A stretch of 64,000 nucleotides of DNA from Candidatus Nanopelagicales bacterium (GTDB lineage: Bacteria > Actinomycetota > Actinomycetes > S36-B12), in assembly GCA_018402235.1 (NCBI GenBank), contig JAGYJJ010000004.1:765256-829255 (forward strand), read 5' to 3'. Position numbers and translations under genes: made by a program. The first letter of the stretch is position 1; every line of letters begins with the position of its first letter. The notes under the pieces were generated by a model, which worked only from the letters and a program-made list of their open reading frames with translations, made no database searches and was not told where the DNA came from. This document shows, piece after piece, positions 30,501 through 45,500 of the stretch.

Positions 30501-33500
30501 CCCGCGACACCGGTGAGTGCGTACATCTCCGGCGTTGGCGCAGAGTTGAGACCGTCGTACGCCGCAATGGTCGCCGCTGCCGCTGTAATTGCCACCTGCG
30601 TGGCGGTCGCAACAGTGCTGTCCAAGTTCGCAAGTGAGGCGACGTCCGCACCATCATCACTGGTGGCCGCGATGCCGTCGAGTACAGCCGAAAGATTCGT
30701 GTTGTCGACACCCACGACACCGACGAGTGCGAAGTCACCTTCCGTCAGCACCGGTGATGGTGTTCCTCCGGCGGCAGTGGTCATGATGCGATCAACGATC
30801 GAAGCACGCGCTTGTAGTTCGGTGAGACTATCTACCTGATTGCGCTCTTGTTGATCAATCACGTCGTTCAACAGATCGGTTTCAGCCAGGGTTGAAATGT
30901 CCGAAAGGCCAAGCAACTGGTACTGATCCTTCGTCAAGGATCCACCGGTGCCGGCCACCCCATCTGCCGCACCCAGAATCGTGCTGTAGGCATCTGCGAT
31001 GGCTTGCACCTCGGCCCGACTATCCGTGTCCGCACTAGGCAGCGGATCCACCACAGTGTTGATAGCCGAGAGTGAACCAGCGTTGACGCCTTCCACACCA
31101 AGATCTATGTAGTCGCTGACCGTGGGTGCAGTATTGCTGCCGTCGTAATTGGAAATCACGTCGCGAGCATCATCGAAAATTGTCAAGGCGCTATCGACAC
31201 TTGATTGCACATCACCGATTGAAGTGATGCTGGATCCATCAGCGGGTAGCGCTGCCACCGCGGCAAGCATTGCCGGCAGATTATCTTCCGTCACACCGGT
31301 AATGCCGAGCTCCGTGAAGTCTTGGGCTGTCAGCGCTGGACTGACCGTGCCACCAGCAACCAACGTCCGCAATCTATCCACGGTCGATGCGAGGTCGCTT
31401 AGCTTGTCTCGCGTGTTGATGTCCTGCGCCGTCATCGCATCGATTGCGCTACTGAGCAGTTCAGCCTCGACAGGTGAGTCGATATCCGTAAGCCCCAGAA
31501 GTTGGAACTGCGCGGCCGTCAAGGAGACGTTGTCGTTCGAGCCATCACCGTCTGCGCCATTGACTAATTCTTGGTACGTGCTGGCGACGTTTTGAATTTC
31601 AGCCTGGGAATCCTTCGCCCCAGAGTCAAGTTCCGCGATAATCGAATTCAGCCCGTCGACCACATCCCCGGTCACCCCGCTGATGCCCGCATTGGAGTAA
31701 TCCGCCACTGTGGGTGCGTTGCCCGAGCCGGAGTATGCGGTGATCACTGCGAGACTCGCCGCTTGAGCATCTGCGACAACTTGGTCGATCAAACCTTGCG
31801 TCTTGGAGGCGCTATCGACGCCGCTGCCATCATCGGCTGTTGCGGCAATAGCCACCAGCACCGCAGTGAGGTTTTCTGCGGTGACACCCACGAATCCGAG
31901 TGCCGTGAGATCCGCAGCTGTCAAGGCTGGGCTCGGTGAGCCTCCCGCCGCCGTCAGCATGACACCAGCCACTGCGTCAGCGATAACCGTCAGTTTCCCA
32001 AGAGAATCGACAGCAGTGGCCACGGCAACGTCAACTACCTCCGCCATGAGTGTGAGCTCACTTGCCTGATCGATGTGCGTCAGCCCTAGGGCGGCATATT
32101 GATCCGCCGTGAGGGCGCCGTTGTTGTTGCGTGTCCCATCCGCCGCAGCGAGCACCGCCACATAAGCATCCACAGTGGCCTGCACCTCAACGAGGTCATC
32201 GGATTGGGAAGCCGGGAGGGCGGCAAGCACACTGTTGATCGATGCGAGATTTCCACTCGTAACGCCGGTTACTTGAGCATCGGTGAAGGTAGTCTGGCTC
32301 GGAGCAGTATTAGTGCCGTCGTATGCGGAGATGACATCAAGGGCCGCATACTTCGTGTTCGCCGTGCCGACCGCTGCCGCAACCATCGTGGTCAGGTCAG
32401 TCAGGCTTGCGATATCCGAACCGTCATCGGCGGAAGCCGAGATTGCTGCGAGAACATCCGGGAGATTTTGGGAGGTAACTCCCGGAACACCGAGCGCCAG
32501 CAGATCATCCGCGGTGAGGGCGGGGTCCGGGGTGCCGTTTGCTGCAGTGACCAGCAGCCCCGACACCGTCGTGGCGATGGAATCCACGAGCGCTGGTGTG
32601 TCCACGGCAGCTAGTGAGGCCGCGTCGAGGATGTCGTTTGCCAAGTCTGCCTTCGCCGGGGTGTCGATCGCGGTGAAGCCGGCTGCGGCGTACTGACCAG
32701 CGGTGAGGGCGAGCTGATCATCATCGATTCCGTTGGCTGCAGCAAGAATTGCCGAGTAGGGAGCCGAGATGGAAACCGCAGCCGAGCGGGTGCTGACATT
32801 GCCAGCCGCATCGGTTGCCGTAGCCGTCAGCGACTGCGGTCCAACACCGAGATCACTGGTCGTAACACTCCACTCACCGGATGAGTTGGCGGTGGTGGTA
32901 CCAACCACGGTTGTGCCGTTGTAGATCGTAATGTCTGCACCCGGTTCGGCACTACCGGTGAGCGATTGTTCTGGCGCATATGCGGTGGGTTCGCCGATGG
33001 TCGGTGCTTCTGGTGCAGTCGCATCAATCTCGATCGCTGCTGATGCCGCCGGACTTTCATTACCGGCTGCATCGGTTGCCGTGGCCGTGACCGAATAGGA
33101 CCCCGTGGTCAAGGTCGAGGTGGTCATGTTCCACTGACCGGAGCCATCTGCGATAGCAGTGCCGATATCCGTTGTGCCATCGTTCACCGTCACGGTCGAA
33201 TTTGCTTCGGCGTTCCCCGAGATCGTCGGAGTCGTGGAGTTCGAGGCGAATGTGGACCGATCGAAAGTCGGCGCATTCGGTTCGGTTTGATCCACCGTGA
33301 TGATGGACCCCGCTGAGGAGTTGGAGACGTTCCCGGCGGCATCTTCGGCAGTGGCCGCGAGCGTGGTGTCGCCCGGATTAAGCGACACCACGAGTGCAAT
33401 CGCCCACTGCCCATCGTTATCTGCTGTGGCCGTGCCGATCTGGGTTGCACCCCGATACAACGTCACGATCGAGCCAGCATCCGCCGTCCCGGTGATAGTT

Positions 33501-36500
33501 GGTGGGCTCTGATTTGTGATCAGCGGATCCACCGTGGGTGTTGCCGGGGCAGTGGTGTCGATCACCATCGTGAAGCCTGTGGAGACTGAGGAAACATTGC
33601 CGGCGAGGTCCACCTGGGTAGCCGTTACTTGGCGCGAACCCTCCGTAAGCGCGGAGGACGGCGTTAACTCCCACTCTCCTTGCGCATCAACTGTCGTTGT
33701 TCCGAGCAACGTCGGGCCATCGAAGACTCGCACAGTGGATCCATTGATGCCGGTACCGGAAATCGACGGCGTGGAATCGCGCGTGAGCGCCGGGGCGGTC
33801 ACCTCCGGAGCAGCCGGCGGTGTCGTGTCCACCGTCACGGTGACGGTGGACGACGTAGCGTTACCGGCCGCGTCGGTGACAGTAATCTCCAGATCGTTAT
33901 CGCCCTCTGCCAAGGTACCCACACCTGAGACAGCCCAATTCCCAGACACTGATGCGGAGGTTGGGTAGGTCGTCCCCGAGAGGTCGACTTCGACTTCCGA
34001 ACCCGCCTGCGCACTGCCGGATAGTGAGATGGAGCTGGCCTGAGTGATCCGATCGGTTGCACTGGAACCAGAATCCGGAGAGATGGCAATCGATGTCGCT
34101 GCTGGCGGCGCTGTGGTGTCGATCGCGATGTTGAAAACCGAACTTACTCTACTTGTGTTGCCCGCGATGTCGGTCGCGGTGGCGGTGATCGCATGATCCC
34201 CATCACTCAAGGCCGTCGTTGGCGTGATCGACCACGTGCTACCGGAAACCGTGGCGGATCCGAGCTCCGTTGCGCCGGCATACACACGCACCACGTGGCC
34301 GTTGGTGCCGCTTCCGGTGAACTCAGGAGTCGAGTCATTGGTCAGTCGATCCCCCCTGGCTCCTGAATCCGACGTAGCTGCCAGGTCCAGACTCGGCGCT
34401 GACGGTGCTTGCGTATCGAGATCTACGCTCAAGGCTTGGGAACTAGAACCGACGTTACCGGCGCGATCGACGATGCGGGCAACCAGCGAGTTCGCGCCCT
34501 CGGCGAGGTCGGTAGTGAGCGAGACGGTGGTGCTCGTCGTGCCTGGCGCCACAACGGCCGTTCCGACGACGGAGTCGCCTTTCACGATCTGGACGATGTC
34601 CCCGGCATCCGTGCCATCGGGGTACTCAACCTCGATGCGTGGCCGTGGCAGTGCTGTAATGCCATCGCTGGTGTCGGCACCGGTGTCATCGGCCGCAAGG
34701 ATGCGCGGTATCGGGGGCGGATTCGGTGGTGTTGTGTCCACGATGACCGTCAGGGGTTGTGATGCCTCTCCGGCGACCCCTGCCTGGGAAACCGCGCGTG
34801 CTTTCAGAGTATGCGAGCCCTCGCTCAAAGCAACTTGGACAGTTATCGACCCAGCTGTTACGTCGCTACTCGACACCGTCACATCGGTAACAACTGTCGA
34901 ATTGTCTAACAATTGAATTCGGTCGCTATCTGCAACGATCGAGCCATCACCGGTGTTGACGCCATCGATCGCGATGGTGAACTCGGGAGTGGTGTTCGTG
35001 GTTCGGTTATCACTGTTTGACGTTCCGGTGTCCGAGCCGGGAGTCAGGTCCGGAGCTCCCGGGGTTCCTGGGACCCGGTTGTCGATGACCAAGGTCAAGA
35101 CTGCTGTGGACGTCACCGTGTTCGCGTCCTCTTCGATTCGCGATCTAAGTTCGTATGTGCCGTCGTCAAGGCTCGCTGGAGTAAAGGTGACCAGGCCGGC
35201 TGATAGGTCGTCATCCGACAGGGTCGTGCGGCCCAGTTCATCACCCTCGTCCGTGATCAGCAGCACCACTTGTCCGGCCCGATGGCCATTTGTGCCCGAG
35301 TCCAGTGCCACGTCAATCCTCGGCTCGCGCTCGGATGTGATGTCGTCACTATTGGAATCGCCGAGATCATCAGCGGCTCGCAGATCTGGGGTACCGGGCA
35401 CAGCAACCTCAGCCAAGTTGGTCGTCACCGTGCGCTCAAGCACCGTTTCGTTACCGAGGGCGTCTGCACCGCGGACCGACATGACGGTCGACGCCGGTGC
35501 CCCGATCGCAGTCCAATCAGCGCTCGAGAGGGTGTACTCCCACATATCGCTGGTGCCACCGCTCGTGATGGTGGCCGCGTGATCGGTTCCCGCGATGGTC
35601 ACCTCGACGGTGGTGGCACCGTCCACAGTGCCGCTGACCGTGACCCCGGCGTCCTTTTCGGCAAGGGTCAAAAGATCATCGCCGGTCACCGCCGAGAAGG
35701 TGAGGACCGGGCCAGTGGTGTCGATAGTGACGCTTTGACCGGAAGTGGGATCACTCTCATTTCCGGCGGCGTCGACCGCAATGGCGGTGATCGTCGATGT
35801 CCCTTCCGGTAACGCGGCCGAAAGGTCCGCACCCGCAAGCGACCAGGCGGTGCCACCGGACACCTCGGCAGAACCGACTGCTGTGCCATCAACCCGCACA
35901 ATCACGCGGTCACCATCGGTGCCTGTCCCAGTGATCGTAGGGCGAGCATCCGCAGATGGGCTAGTCATTGCATCCACTGTGGGGATGCTCGGCTTGGTGG
36001 AGTCGATCGTGACGGACAGCGGATCCGAGGCCACCGAGGTATTGCCCACTGCATCGGTTGCGGTTGCGGTTATGTTCACCTGCCCGTCGGACAACGCGCC
36101 GGTCGCTGCCGACCAGACACCGTTGGCATCGGCGATGACCGATGATCCACTGTCTTGCCCATCAACGTGCAGCTGAACGCTCGCACCCGGCTCCGCAGCT
36201 CCGGAAATTGTCGGTGTTGCGTTACTCGTGATCCGGTCGGTTGCTGAGATTCCGGTGTCGGGGCTGATGGTGGAGTTCAGGGTTGGCTTGACCGGAGCAG
36301 TCAGGTCCACCCGAAGAGTCTGCAGATCTGCATCAGCTGAGGTGTTCCCTGCTGCATCGGTCGCAGTTGCGGTGATCGAATGATCCCCATCACTCAAGGT
36401 CGACGCGGTCATATTCCACTGACCTGAGCCATCTGCGGTAGCGGTGCCGAGCGATCTCCGTGGCGACACTGATGTGGTGAACACTTCCACCGTCGAATCC

Positions 36501-39500
36501 GCTTCGGCCGTTCCCGAGATAGCAGGAGTCGCCGAACCAGTCGGGCTGGATACCGACACCGATGGTGGTGCTGGCGTCTGGGTGTCAACGACGATCGCAT
36601 TACTTGGGCCGGTGAAGGACTCGTTCATCGGATTTCCCGCGGCATCGGTTGCCGTAGCACCGGTCATGGTCAACGGCCCGACCGCCACACCGCCAGAAGA
36701 GTCGGTGTCGCCGGCCTGGACGGTGTACTCGAAGACCAACGATGTCGATCCACTACCGGAGACATACGCGGCTTGGACCGTCGACGAACCCACCGTGAGA
36801 TCAATGGCAGGCGTCCCACTGACCACCGTGTTCTCGGAGGTGGTGACAGTGACCGTGATGACATCACCAGCCTTCGAGTGACTTCCTGAGGAGTTGCTGG
36901 TGGCTATCGTGGCGCTCACGATGGTTGGCTCTTGCGTGTCGATGGTGATCGACACGACGTTGCTCGCAGTGTTTGAGTTTCCGGCTGCATCGGTTAACTT
37001 CCCGGAATCGACTTCGATTGAGGCTGGGGCGACGGAATTCGATGCAGGATTGAACGTTGCGGTGTAGGTGGTTCCCGATCCACTGAAAGCTGAGATAGTG
37101 CCGCCGCTAATCGTGAAATCGCCAGATACGAAGTCGGTTGTGGTTTCGCTCACGGTGATCGTGAGCGTGGCGCTTTCTCCGACCTTGAGTGCGCGAGTAT
37201 CGCTGACCACACTCACCGTGGGTGCGAGGTAGTCGGTGGTGAGCGATACCGCCGGCGATGAATCGGATCGGTTGCCTGCTTCGTCGATAACGACAACCGT
37301 CACGGCGCCACTGATGGGCACAAGCGACTGCAGGTCAGCATTCGAACCCGGGGCGACGGTGAAACTTACTGAGGTGTCTCCAGGCAGGATCGTCGAATCG
37401 GTGGCAATCACCACGCCCCTTACTCGAAGCTCGGCCGTGCCACTGGCGGCCTGTCCTGCGGTGATGCTCGATGTGACCGTAAATCCGGTGCTGGTGCCAT
37501 TGAGCGTGTTTGCTGGGCCACCACTTCCCCCAGTGACGGTGATGCTGGGGGCACCGGGAGCATCCGGGGGCAGCGTGTCGATGCTGATGTCGCTGGTGTC
37601 CGCGATGTTGTCGGACGGCACCGACGTGCTGGACATCGCATTGCCGGCTGCATCCTGAACTTGATCAATCGAGAACGAGTCCACCTTCAGATCGGTTGTG
37701 GATTCATTGGCCCCCACGGTGTACGTCCCAGCCAAGGTAGTGCCGGCCGTGGCCCTCGTGAGCGTGACCGTTGCTCCCGAGTCGAGGGTCACGGTGATCG
37801 CCGAGCCCGCACGCACCGGTTCGCTCATCGTGGCTGCGATCGTGATCTGTTCACCGAGCCGATAGGCGCCATCGGCAGCGGTCGAGGAGAAAGATGTGAC
37901 GGTGGGCGCCACGGTGTCAACGCTGAATGTCGTGACCGCGCTCGCTGTGTTCTCATTCCCCACAGCATCGGTGAAGGCACCGGCACCCACCTCGATGCTG
38001 CCCGTGCTCGCGTTGCCCGCGGTAGGCGTGAGTGTTGCGGTGTACGTCGTATCGTTCGGGTCGGCCGTGTCCAGCGCGAAGCCACTTAAGGTGCCACCCG
38101 TGATCGTCACGTCAGACACCGCGAAGTTGTTGGAGGGCTCACTCAAGGTGAAGGTGGCGGTTGCGGTTTCCCCGATCGCCATCGAGGTGCTCGATAGCAA
38201 GATGCTGATAGTCGGAAGCACGTAGTCGACTTTCATGTCGATCTCGGCTGATCGCTCCGAGATATTCCCGGCGGCATCGAGAAGAACCACGGTCATAGCG
38301 CCACCCGCGGGGACGATCGACTGAAGTTCCGCAGTTGTCGTAGCGCCAAGATCAAAGTCGACCGTAGTGTCTTGGTCGCTGATGGATGTATCGGTAGCGA
38401 TGAGCGAAGTGCCCAGATACAAACGTGCCTGACCATCGGTGGCCTGGCCCGCGATGATGTCGGCGGTGGCCGTCACGTTCGTGGTGTCCGCCAGCAGCGA
38501 GTTTGCTACCGGTGTTCCTCCAACAGGGGTGATCTGCAGATTTGTGGGGGCGTCCGGTGCCTCGGAGTCGATGCTGATATCGCTGGTGCCCGCGAGCGAA
38601 TCGGTGCTTCCCAAAGATGGAAGAGTAAGTGAAGCGCCGTTGCCGGAACCATCTCGGATGGTCCCGCCGTTGGTTGCCAAAGATGTGGTGGAGGGGTAGT
38701 CCAGATCGGTGGTGACGTCACCGTCTTGGGTCACATACCGAAAACGCAGTACGTTCGACCCGGACCCACTCAGATACGTTGCCTCACGGGTTACCCCCAG
38801 ATCGAGCTCCAGGGATGGTGTCCCCCCACCGGTGGTCACGAAGACGTCGTCGTCGAATGTCACCTCAACCGTGATCGCCACGCCTGAGCGGTACGTCCCG
38901 CTCGAGGGTGCCGCTTGGACGCTGGACACGACTGGCACCTCGGTGTCGACCGCTATTGATAAAGGCTCAGCAGCTGTATTGCCGTTACCGACGAAGTCGG
39001 TAAAGCCCCCGGCGGCAACGTCCACTTGAATCGGGGTTGTGGAGTTGTCGGCTGGCGTGACGGTGGCGGTGTACGTGGTTCCCGATCCGGTGAAACCACT
39101 TAGCGTGCCACCCGTGACCTGAACATCTTCTTCTTCGAAGTTCGAGGATGTTTCACTCAAGGTGAACGTGAGCCTTGCCGTTTGACCCGAGCGCACCGCG
39201 GATCGCGTGGAAGCAATGGTGAGTGTTGGTGCTTGGTAGTCAACGGCGATTCCCACCGGCAGGCCGTAGTCCGACGTATTGCCCATCGCATCAGTTACCT
39301 CGGCCCGAATTGGGCCACCCGAGGTGATCATCGCTTGTAAGCCCGTTGGAGTGGAAGTACCCAAGTCGAAGGTGACCCGTACATCACCTGCGCTGATGCT
39401 GCTATCTGTGGCTAGCAGTGTCGATCCCTTATACAACCGCGCAATGCCGCCGGTAGCCTGACCAGCTGCGATTGTGGCCGAAGCGGTGAGGTTTGTTGTA

Positions 39501-42500
39501 TCGGCAAGAAGCGTGTTAGCCACCACGGTGGGCCCAACGGGGGTGAGAGTCAGATCAGTCGGCGCATCGGGTGCCACGGTGTCGATGGCGAAGGTACTCG
39601 TATCGCTGAGGGACCCGGCGCTTCCGGGTGTGGGGAGCCGCAGAATCGCGGCATTACCGGCGTCATCACGGATCGTTCCACCACTCAACTTCAGCGCTGA
39701 CCTGGAAACCACATCCAACGCGGAAGTCTCGTCGCCGCTTTGAACGGTGTAACGGAAGATGAGATCTGTGCTGCCACTTCCACTCACATAGGGGGCGGGG
39801 CGATCATCCAATCCTGTTTCGAGAAGTAACGTTGGTGTGCCGGTCACGATGACGGCCTCGTCGAAGGTGACCGTGATGTCGATGTCTTGCCCCACTCCAT
39901 ACGATCCATCTGCAGCGGTGGATGTGACCGAGGAAACGACAGGGATCACGGAGTCAACAGTGATGGTTTCGGTGGCCAGGGCGTTACCCACGCCTTGCGC
40001 ATCAGCGAAAGACCCAGCATCAATGGTGATCGTGGCGCTTCCGTCTACTCCTGGAGCAGGGGTAAACGTCGCTGTGTAGTCGGTCCCACTGCCAGAGAAG
40101 TTGCTCAACGATCCTGAGTCCACCATCACATCGGCTAGATCGAACTGCGTGGTCGTCTCTGACACGGTGAAACTGATTGTCGACGTCTGGTCAGCATTTA
40201 CTGAGGTGGGTGATGGAACAATCGCTACCGTCGGCTGGAAGTTGTCGAGGGTGTACTCCTCGGTGGACGTGGCGGATTTTGAGGCAAGGGCGTTGCCCGC
40301 ACGATCGGTCACTGTCGCATCCGATGCCAGGGCGATACCGACCGTTCCATTGGCTTCAGCAAGATCACCTCCCGACACAGTCACGGTGTACTGGCCAGCT
40401 ATCCCGGGCACATCCGAAACGTTGGTTACCGAACCCGTGGTCCCGGAGTTGCCGATCACAGTGAAGTCATTCGAATCTAGACCAACGACGGGTTCGCTGA
40501 ATGCCATGCGGAATTGAATGGAATCAGCGTTGGTCACTGCGGCAATCGGTGAATACCGGGTGATCGCACCGGGCTCTGGTGCCACACGATCAATGGTGAA
40601 GGCCCAATCTTGCGACCAACTTGACGTGCTGGTGCGTTCGGCAGAAGTTGAGGTTGCGCCAATGACTTGCGATGACCGCACACGGACCACGTGATCGCCA
40701 GCTTCCAGCGCGGACGGGGTGAAGGAATAGTCCCCCGTGCTATCGGTCGTGGTGGTTCCGCTTAATGCGCCGTCGATCCAGATCGAAACGTCAACGTTCG
40801 CGTCCGCGCGGCCGGTGATGGTGGGCGTGGTGTCGTTTGTCCACACATCACTCGTGACGCTCGGGGTGGTAAGCGACAGCGGCAACGGCAACGTCCACGA
40901 CTTGATGGGGCTGCGGTCGGATTCGTTTCCGTTCTGGTCCACAGCCACGACGTAGTAGGAGTAGGTGATGCCGCGGCCGACGGCCACGTGATTGAATTCG
41001 GTCTCCGAAGAGTCAACCGAACTGAGCACCGCGAAGTTCGTGTCTGCCGAACAGCTGGTGGATGTCAGACTCGAACACGAGTAGACGCGATACTCCTGTA
41101 GATCCGGCTCGGTATTGGCCGACCATTCCAACACGATGCTTTCAGTGCCCGACGGGGTGAGAACTGTCGGAGCCTGGGGTGGATCGGCGTCGATTACCAA
41201 AATGCGATCAGCCGACAACGAGCCGGGATCACCAGGCTCGGCCAGCGTCAGAGAAGAAGGGTTGCCGGCAAGGTCGGTGATGGTGCCGCCATTCGCACTC
41301 AAGGCTGTTGACCCGGTGGCCTCGAGTGCCGACGCAACATCACCGGAATCAACGACGTACCGGAAGGAAAGAACCGACGTTCCAGATCCTGAGGTGTACG
41401 CAACGCTGCGGGTCGTATTGCCGATGGCCAATTCCAGAGAAGGTGACCCATTGACCGCAACCGGCTCACTGAATCGAACTTGCACATCGATGAGTTGTCC
41501 ACGGCGGTAGATACCACTTGGTCGTGATGCGGACACACCGGTCACCGTCGGGCTCGTGGTGTCCTCGACGAAGGAATAGGTGAACGAACCGTCTCCCGAG
41601 CGCACGCCGGCGGAGATGAGCGCACCCGAGAGGCTGGCGCTCGCCCAACTGGAGCCGCCGGCGCCAGGCGTACCAGCTGTCGCCTGCGCCGCCTCCGTAC
41701 CAGCCGGCGCCTCCACCACCACTGCGGAACGACGCATCTGCGCCGCGCCCGCGACCACCATCAGCCTGACCGGCTGAGTGATTCATACCCGGACCAGTTT
41801 GCGTTCCACCCGTGGCATTGGCAGCACCCACGCGCGGAGACCCACCGACCAGCCCGCCACCATCGCCACCACGATCACTGACAGTGTTGTACCGGTAGCC
41901 ACCACCACCGCCACCGCCAGCGACCACAAGGCGCCGCTGCAGCGAAGCTGACTCCAACGGATCAGTCCACAACACCGCACCCTGCCCACTGACCGAGGCA
42001 TGAGCACCCACCTGCGCATACCTGATCGTGGTCCCCGCATTGCCCGACGCAGCCGTTGTGACAACCCCATCGAAAGGTGCCCCCACACCACCCACGATGA
42101 TCTGCTCACCATTACCAACGCCCGAGGCCTGCGCCGTCGTCAACGTCACAACACCGTTCTCCAACACCGCCGAGGTGACCTCAAACCCACGGCGAACATC
42201 GGTAGCGCCACCACCACCACCGCCATACTGCCCACCAGCACCACCACCATTCCAACCACCGGCAACCGTCGAAGCAGTCGACTGACCATCACCAGCACCA
42301 CCAACAAACACAAACAACGTCTCCCCCGGCGCCACCGGAACAGAACCCTCCACCCGACCACCGAGCCCACCACGATCACCACGCCACCAGTTATCCCCAC
42401 CCTGAGCGCCCTCGGCATGAACGCGCATTGCGGAGGCGCCGGCAGGGACGGTGATGGCTTGTGGCTCGTCCGTCGAACTCAGCGAAGCGCCACCGGTGGG

Positions 42501-45500
42501 CTCCGTGGGAATACCAACCACATCGGCGGACATCGGGCCGAGAACTTCCTGGCCGTTGAGTTCAATGATCGGCGCGATCCGGTAGTAGTGCGGGGTGCCG
42601 TTCGTCAACTCCACAGCCGATGCCCAGGCATCGGTGAATCCAGTTTGACTGCTGTTTGACGCTTGGACTGGATATTCCACTTGTGTTGCCGAGGGAGTGT
42701 TGGACAGCTCGAACATGCCATCTACCGGGCTACTGGTTCCTTGGATCACCACCGAATCGGAGGCGGTAATGCTGTGCGCATTGGAGGTTGTGATGGTCGC
42801 TGAACTGCTGCGCACGGAGTAGGAGGAAATCGGGATCGGATCTCCGGAGTGGACGAAGGCGGTGCGAGCGGCCGGGAAAGTCGCGATTCGCGTGGTGGGA
42901 GCGGGGTTCGAGCCGGCAAAGAGTGCGTACCCAACCAGACCGGAGGCCTGACTGCCGATCCATGACAAGGCAACGGAACGGTCCACACCCAGTGCGGTAA
43001 TCGTAGGAGCACTCGAGCGCCCGAGCAGGATCGATGCCCGTCCGTTGCCCGCACGCACTCCGTGCGCCGTGTCGACAAGTTGGCCTGTCGAGCTGACCCC
43101 GCTGGAGCCGCCGGCGCCGGCGTACCAGTTGGAGCCGGCGCCGCCTCCGTACCAGCCGGCGCCTCCACCACCACTGCGGTACGACGCATCTGCGCCGCGC
43201 CCACGACCACCATCAGCCTGACCGGCTGAGTGATTCATACCCGGACCAGTTTGCGTTCCACCCGTGGCATAGGCAGCACCCACGCGCGGAGACCCACCGA
43301 CCAGCCCGCCACCATCGCCACCACGATCACTGACAGTGTTGTACCGGTACCCACCACCACCGCCACCGCCAGCGACCACAAGGCGCCGCTGCAGCGAAGC
43401 TGACTCCAACGGATCAGTCCACAACACCGCACCCTGCCCACTGACCGAGGCATCAGCACCCACCTGCGCATACCTGATCGTGGTCCCCGCATTTGCCCGA
43501 CGCAGCCGTTGTGACAACCCCATCGAAAGGTGCCCCCACACCACCCACGATGATCTGCTCACCATTACCAACGCCCGAGGCCTGCGCCGTCGTCAACGTC
43601 ACAACACCGTTCTCCAACACCGCCGAGGTGACCTCAAACCCACGGCGAACATCGGTAGCGCCACCACCACCACCGCCATACTGCCCACCAGCACCACCAC
43701 CATTCCAACCACCGGCAACCGTCGAAGCAGTCGACTGACCATCACCAGCACCACCAACAAACACAAACAACGTCTCCCCCGGCGCCACCGGAACAGAACC
43801 CTCCACCCGACCACCGAGCCCACCACGATCACCACGCCACCAGTTATCCCCACCCTGAGCACCCTCAGCAGCGACACCTATTTCGGTGATACCTGAAGGA
43901 ACGGTGTAGGCCTCGGGAGCACCGGTGTAATCGAAGGCAGTCCCAGTGGCCAGGGTGGGAACAGCCGATGCTTCGCTGGACTTCTGCGATTCGACGCCCT
44001 CGGCTACAAAGGCCACTCGGTAGTACTGCCGGGTACCAATGGGTAGTGCATCGAGCCGGGTGATGACACCGGTTTCGGTCGGCGCTGTGGCAACGGAGTT
44101 TCCTGGGCGGTAAACCGTCACCTGGCTCGTACTAGGAACCGCACCAATCGAATACACACCATCGATATCCGGATCGACTCCTTGGATGGTGATGCGCTGC
44201 CCCACGGATAGCCCGTGCGCATCAGCCGTTGTGAGCGTCGCCCGGGAAGTGTCGGCGTACTTCGTCACCACTTCCATCGGATCCCCGCCGTGGTGGAAGC
44301 GAGTGGTGTCGATGGGCAGCGTCGCGAGCAACGTCGTGGGATTGGGCTCGTCGCCACCGTAAAGCCGGAAGGCCGTTGCACCGGTTGCCTGCGATTCATC
44401 CCAGCGCAACTGCACATAGCCTTGCCAGCCAGAAGCCTCCAGGCCAGTGGGGTAAGCGCGCGTTGCCACGTTGATGGTGACCTGGCCGTTGCCTTCTCGG
44501 GCCCCCACCGTGTGCTGGAGGGAAGTAACGGTCCGAGGATCGCTTTCGCTCAGCGGCTGACTCGTTGCTCCACCGGATCCACCGGCACCGGCGGATCGAT
44601 TATGACCCGAGCCGCCTCCAAACCACCCGGCTCCACCTCCCCCGGTATACAAGGAATTAGCGAAGCCGCCTGTGCCCGCCGAACCATCTCCCTCACCCGT
44701 ACCCCCGGTGAGTTGTGTGCCCGGTGTCGGCATCGTGGAGCCCGAGGGCACTGTCGAGGGCGAGAAACCAGAGGAGCCTCCACCTGAACCACCCGAATCC
44801 AGCGAAGGTGTGGACGAGTATCCGGCTCCACCGCCACCGCCGGCGACCACGAGGCGCTGGGCCAATCCTGTTGCATCCAACGGATCAGCCGCGATCACCG
44901 CACCGGCACTACCAACAGAGGCAACATCACTCGCCGCGCGCGCATACGTAAACGTCGTGGACGTCACCGCCGTCACCTCGAACGTCCCATCGAAGGTGTC
45001 ATCAACCCCGGCCACCACCACCGAATCACCCACGGCAAACCCATGCGGCACAGACGTCGTCAACGTCGCCGAATTCGACACCAACTCCCGATTCGAAATC
45101 TCAAAACCACGACGAACATCCGTCGCACCACCACCACCACCGGCGTAGAGGCCAGCACTACCACCGCCGTTCCAGCCACCCTCAATCGTGTAAGAACTCG
45201 ATTGACCAGCACCGGCGCCACCGATAAACACAAAGAGTGTCTCGCCACCGTTGACCGGCACCGATGCGCGGACTCGACCACCGCGGCCACCGCGGTTATT
45301 ACCCCGCCAGTTATCGCCACCTTGAGCAGCATAAGCATCTACTTGAATCCAGCTCACGCCTTGCGGAACCGTGAACGATTGCGGCGCACCGTTGTACGAG
45401 AAGGTCGAATCGGACGTGAAAATTGGCGTGCCAAACACCATTGGCGAAGCCACCGACAGGCACGTGGATTCACATTCGGATTGGGCATCCTCGTACATCG

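Noticed and set aside
27548-43571. Treating the segments 54,201-43,453, 43,571-41,466 and 41,761-27,548 as three genes
   Set aside because: The apparent starts fall inside glycine-rich repeats without signal peptide or ribosome site, and sister-repeat comparison shows one-base insertions at each break.
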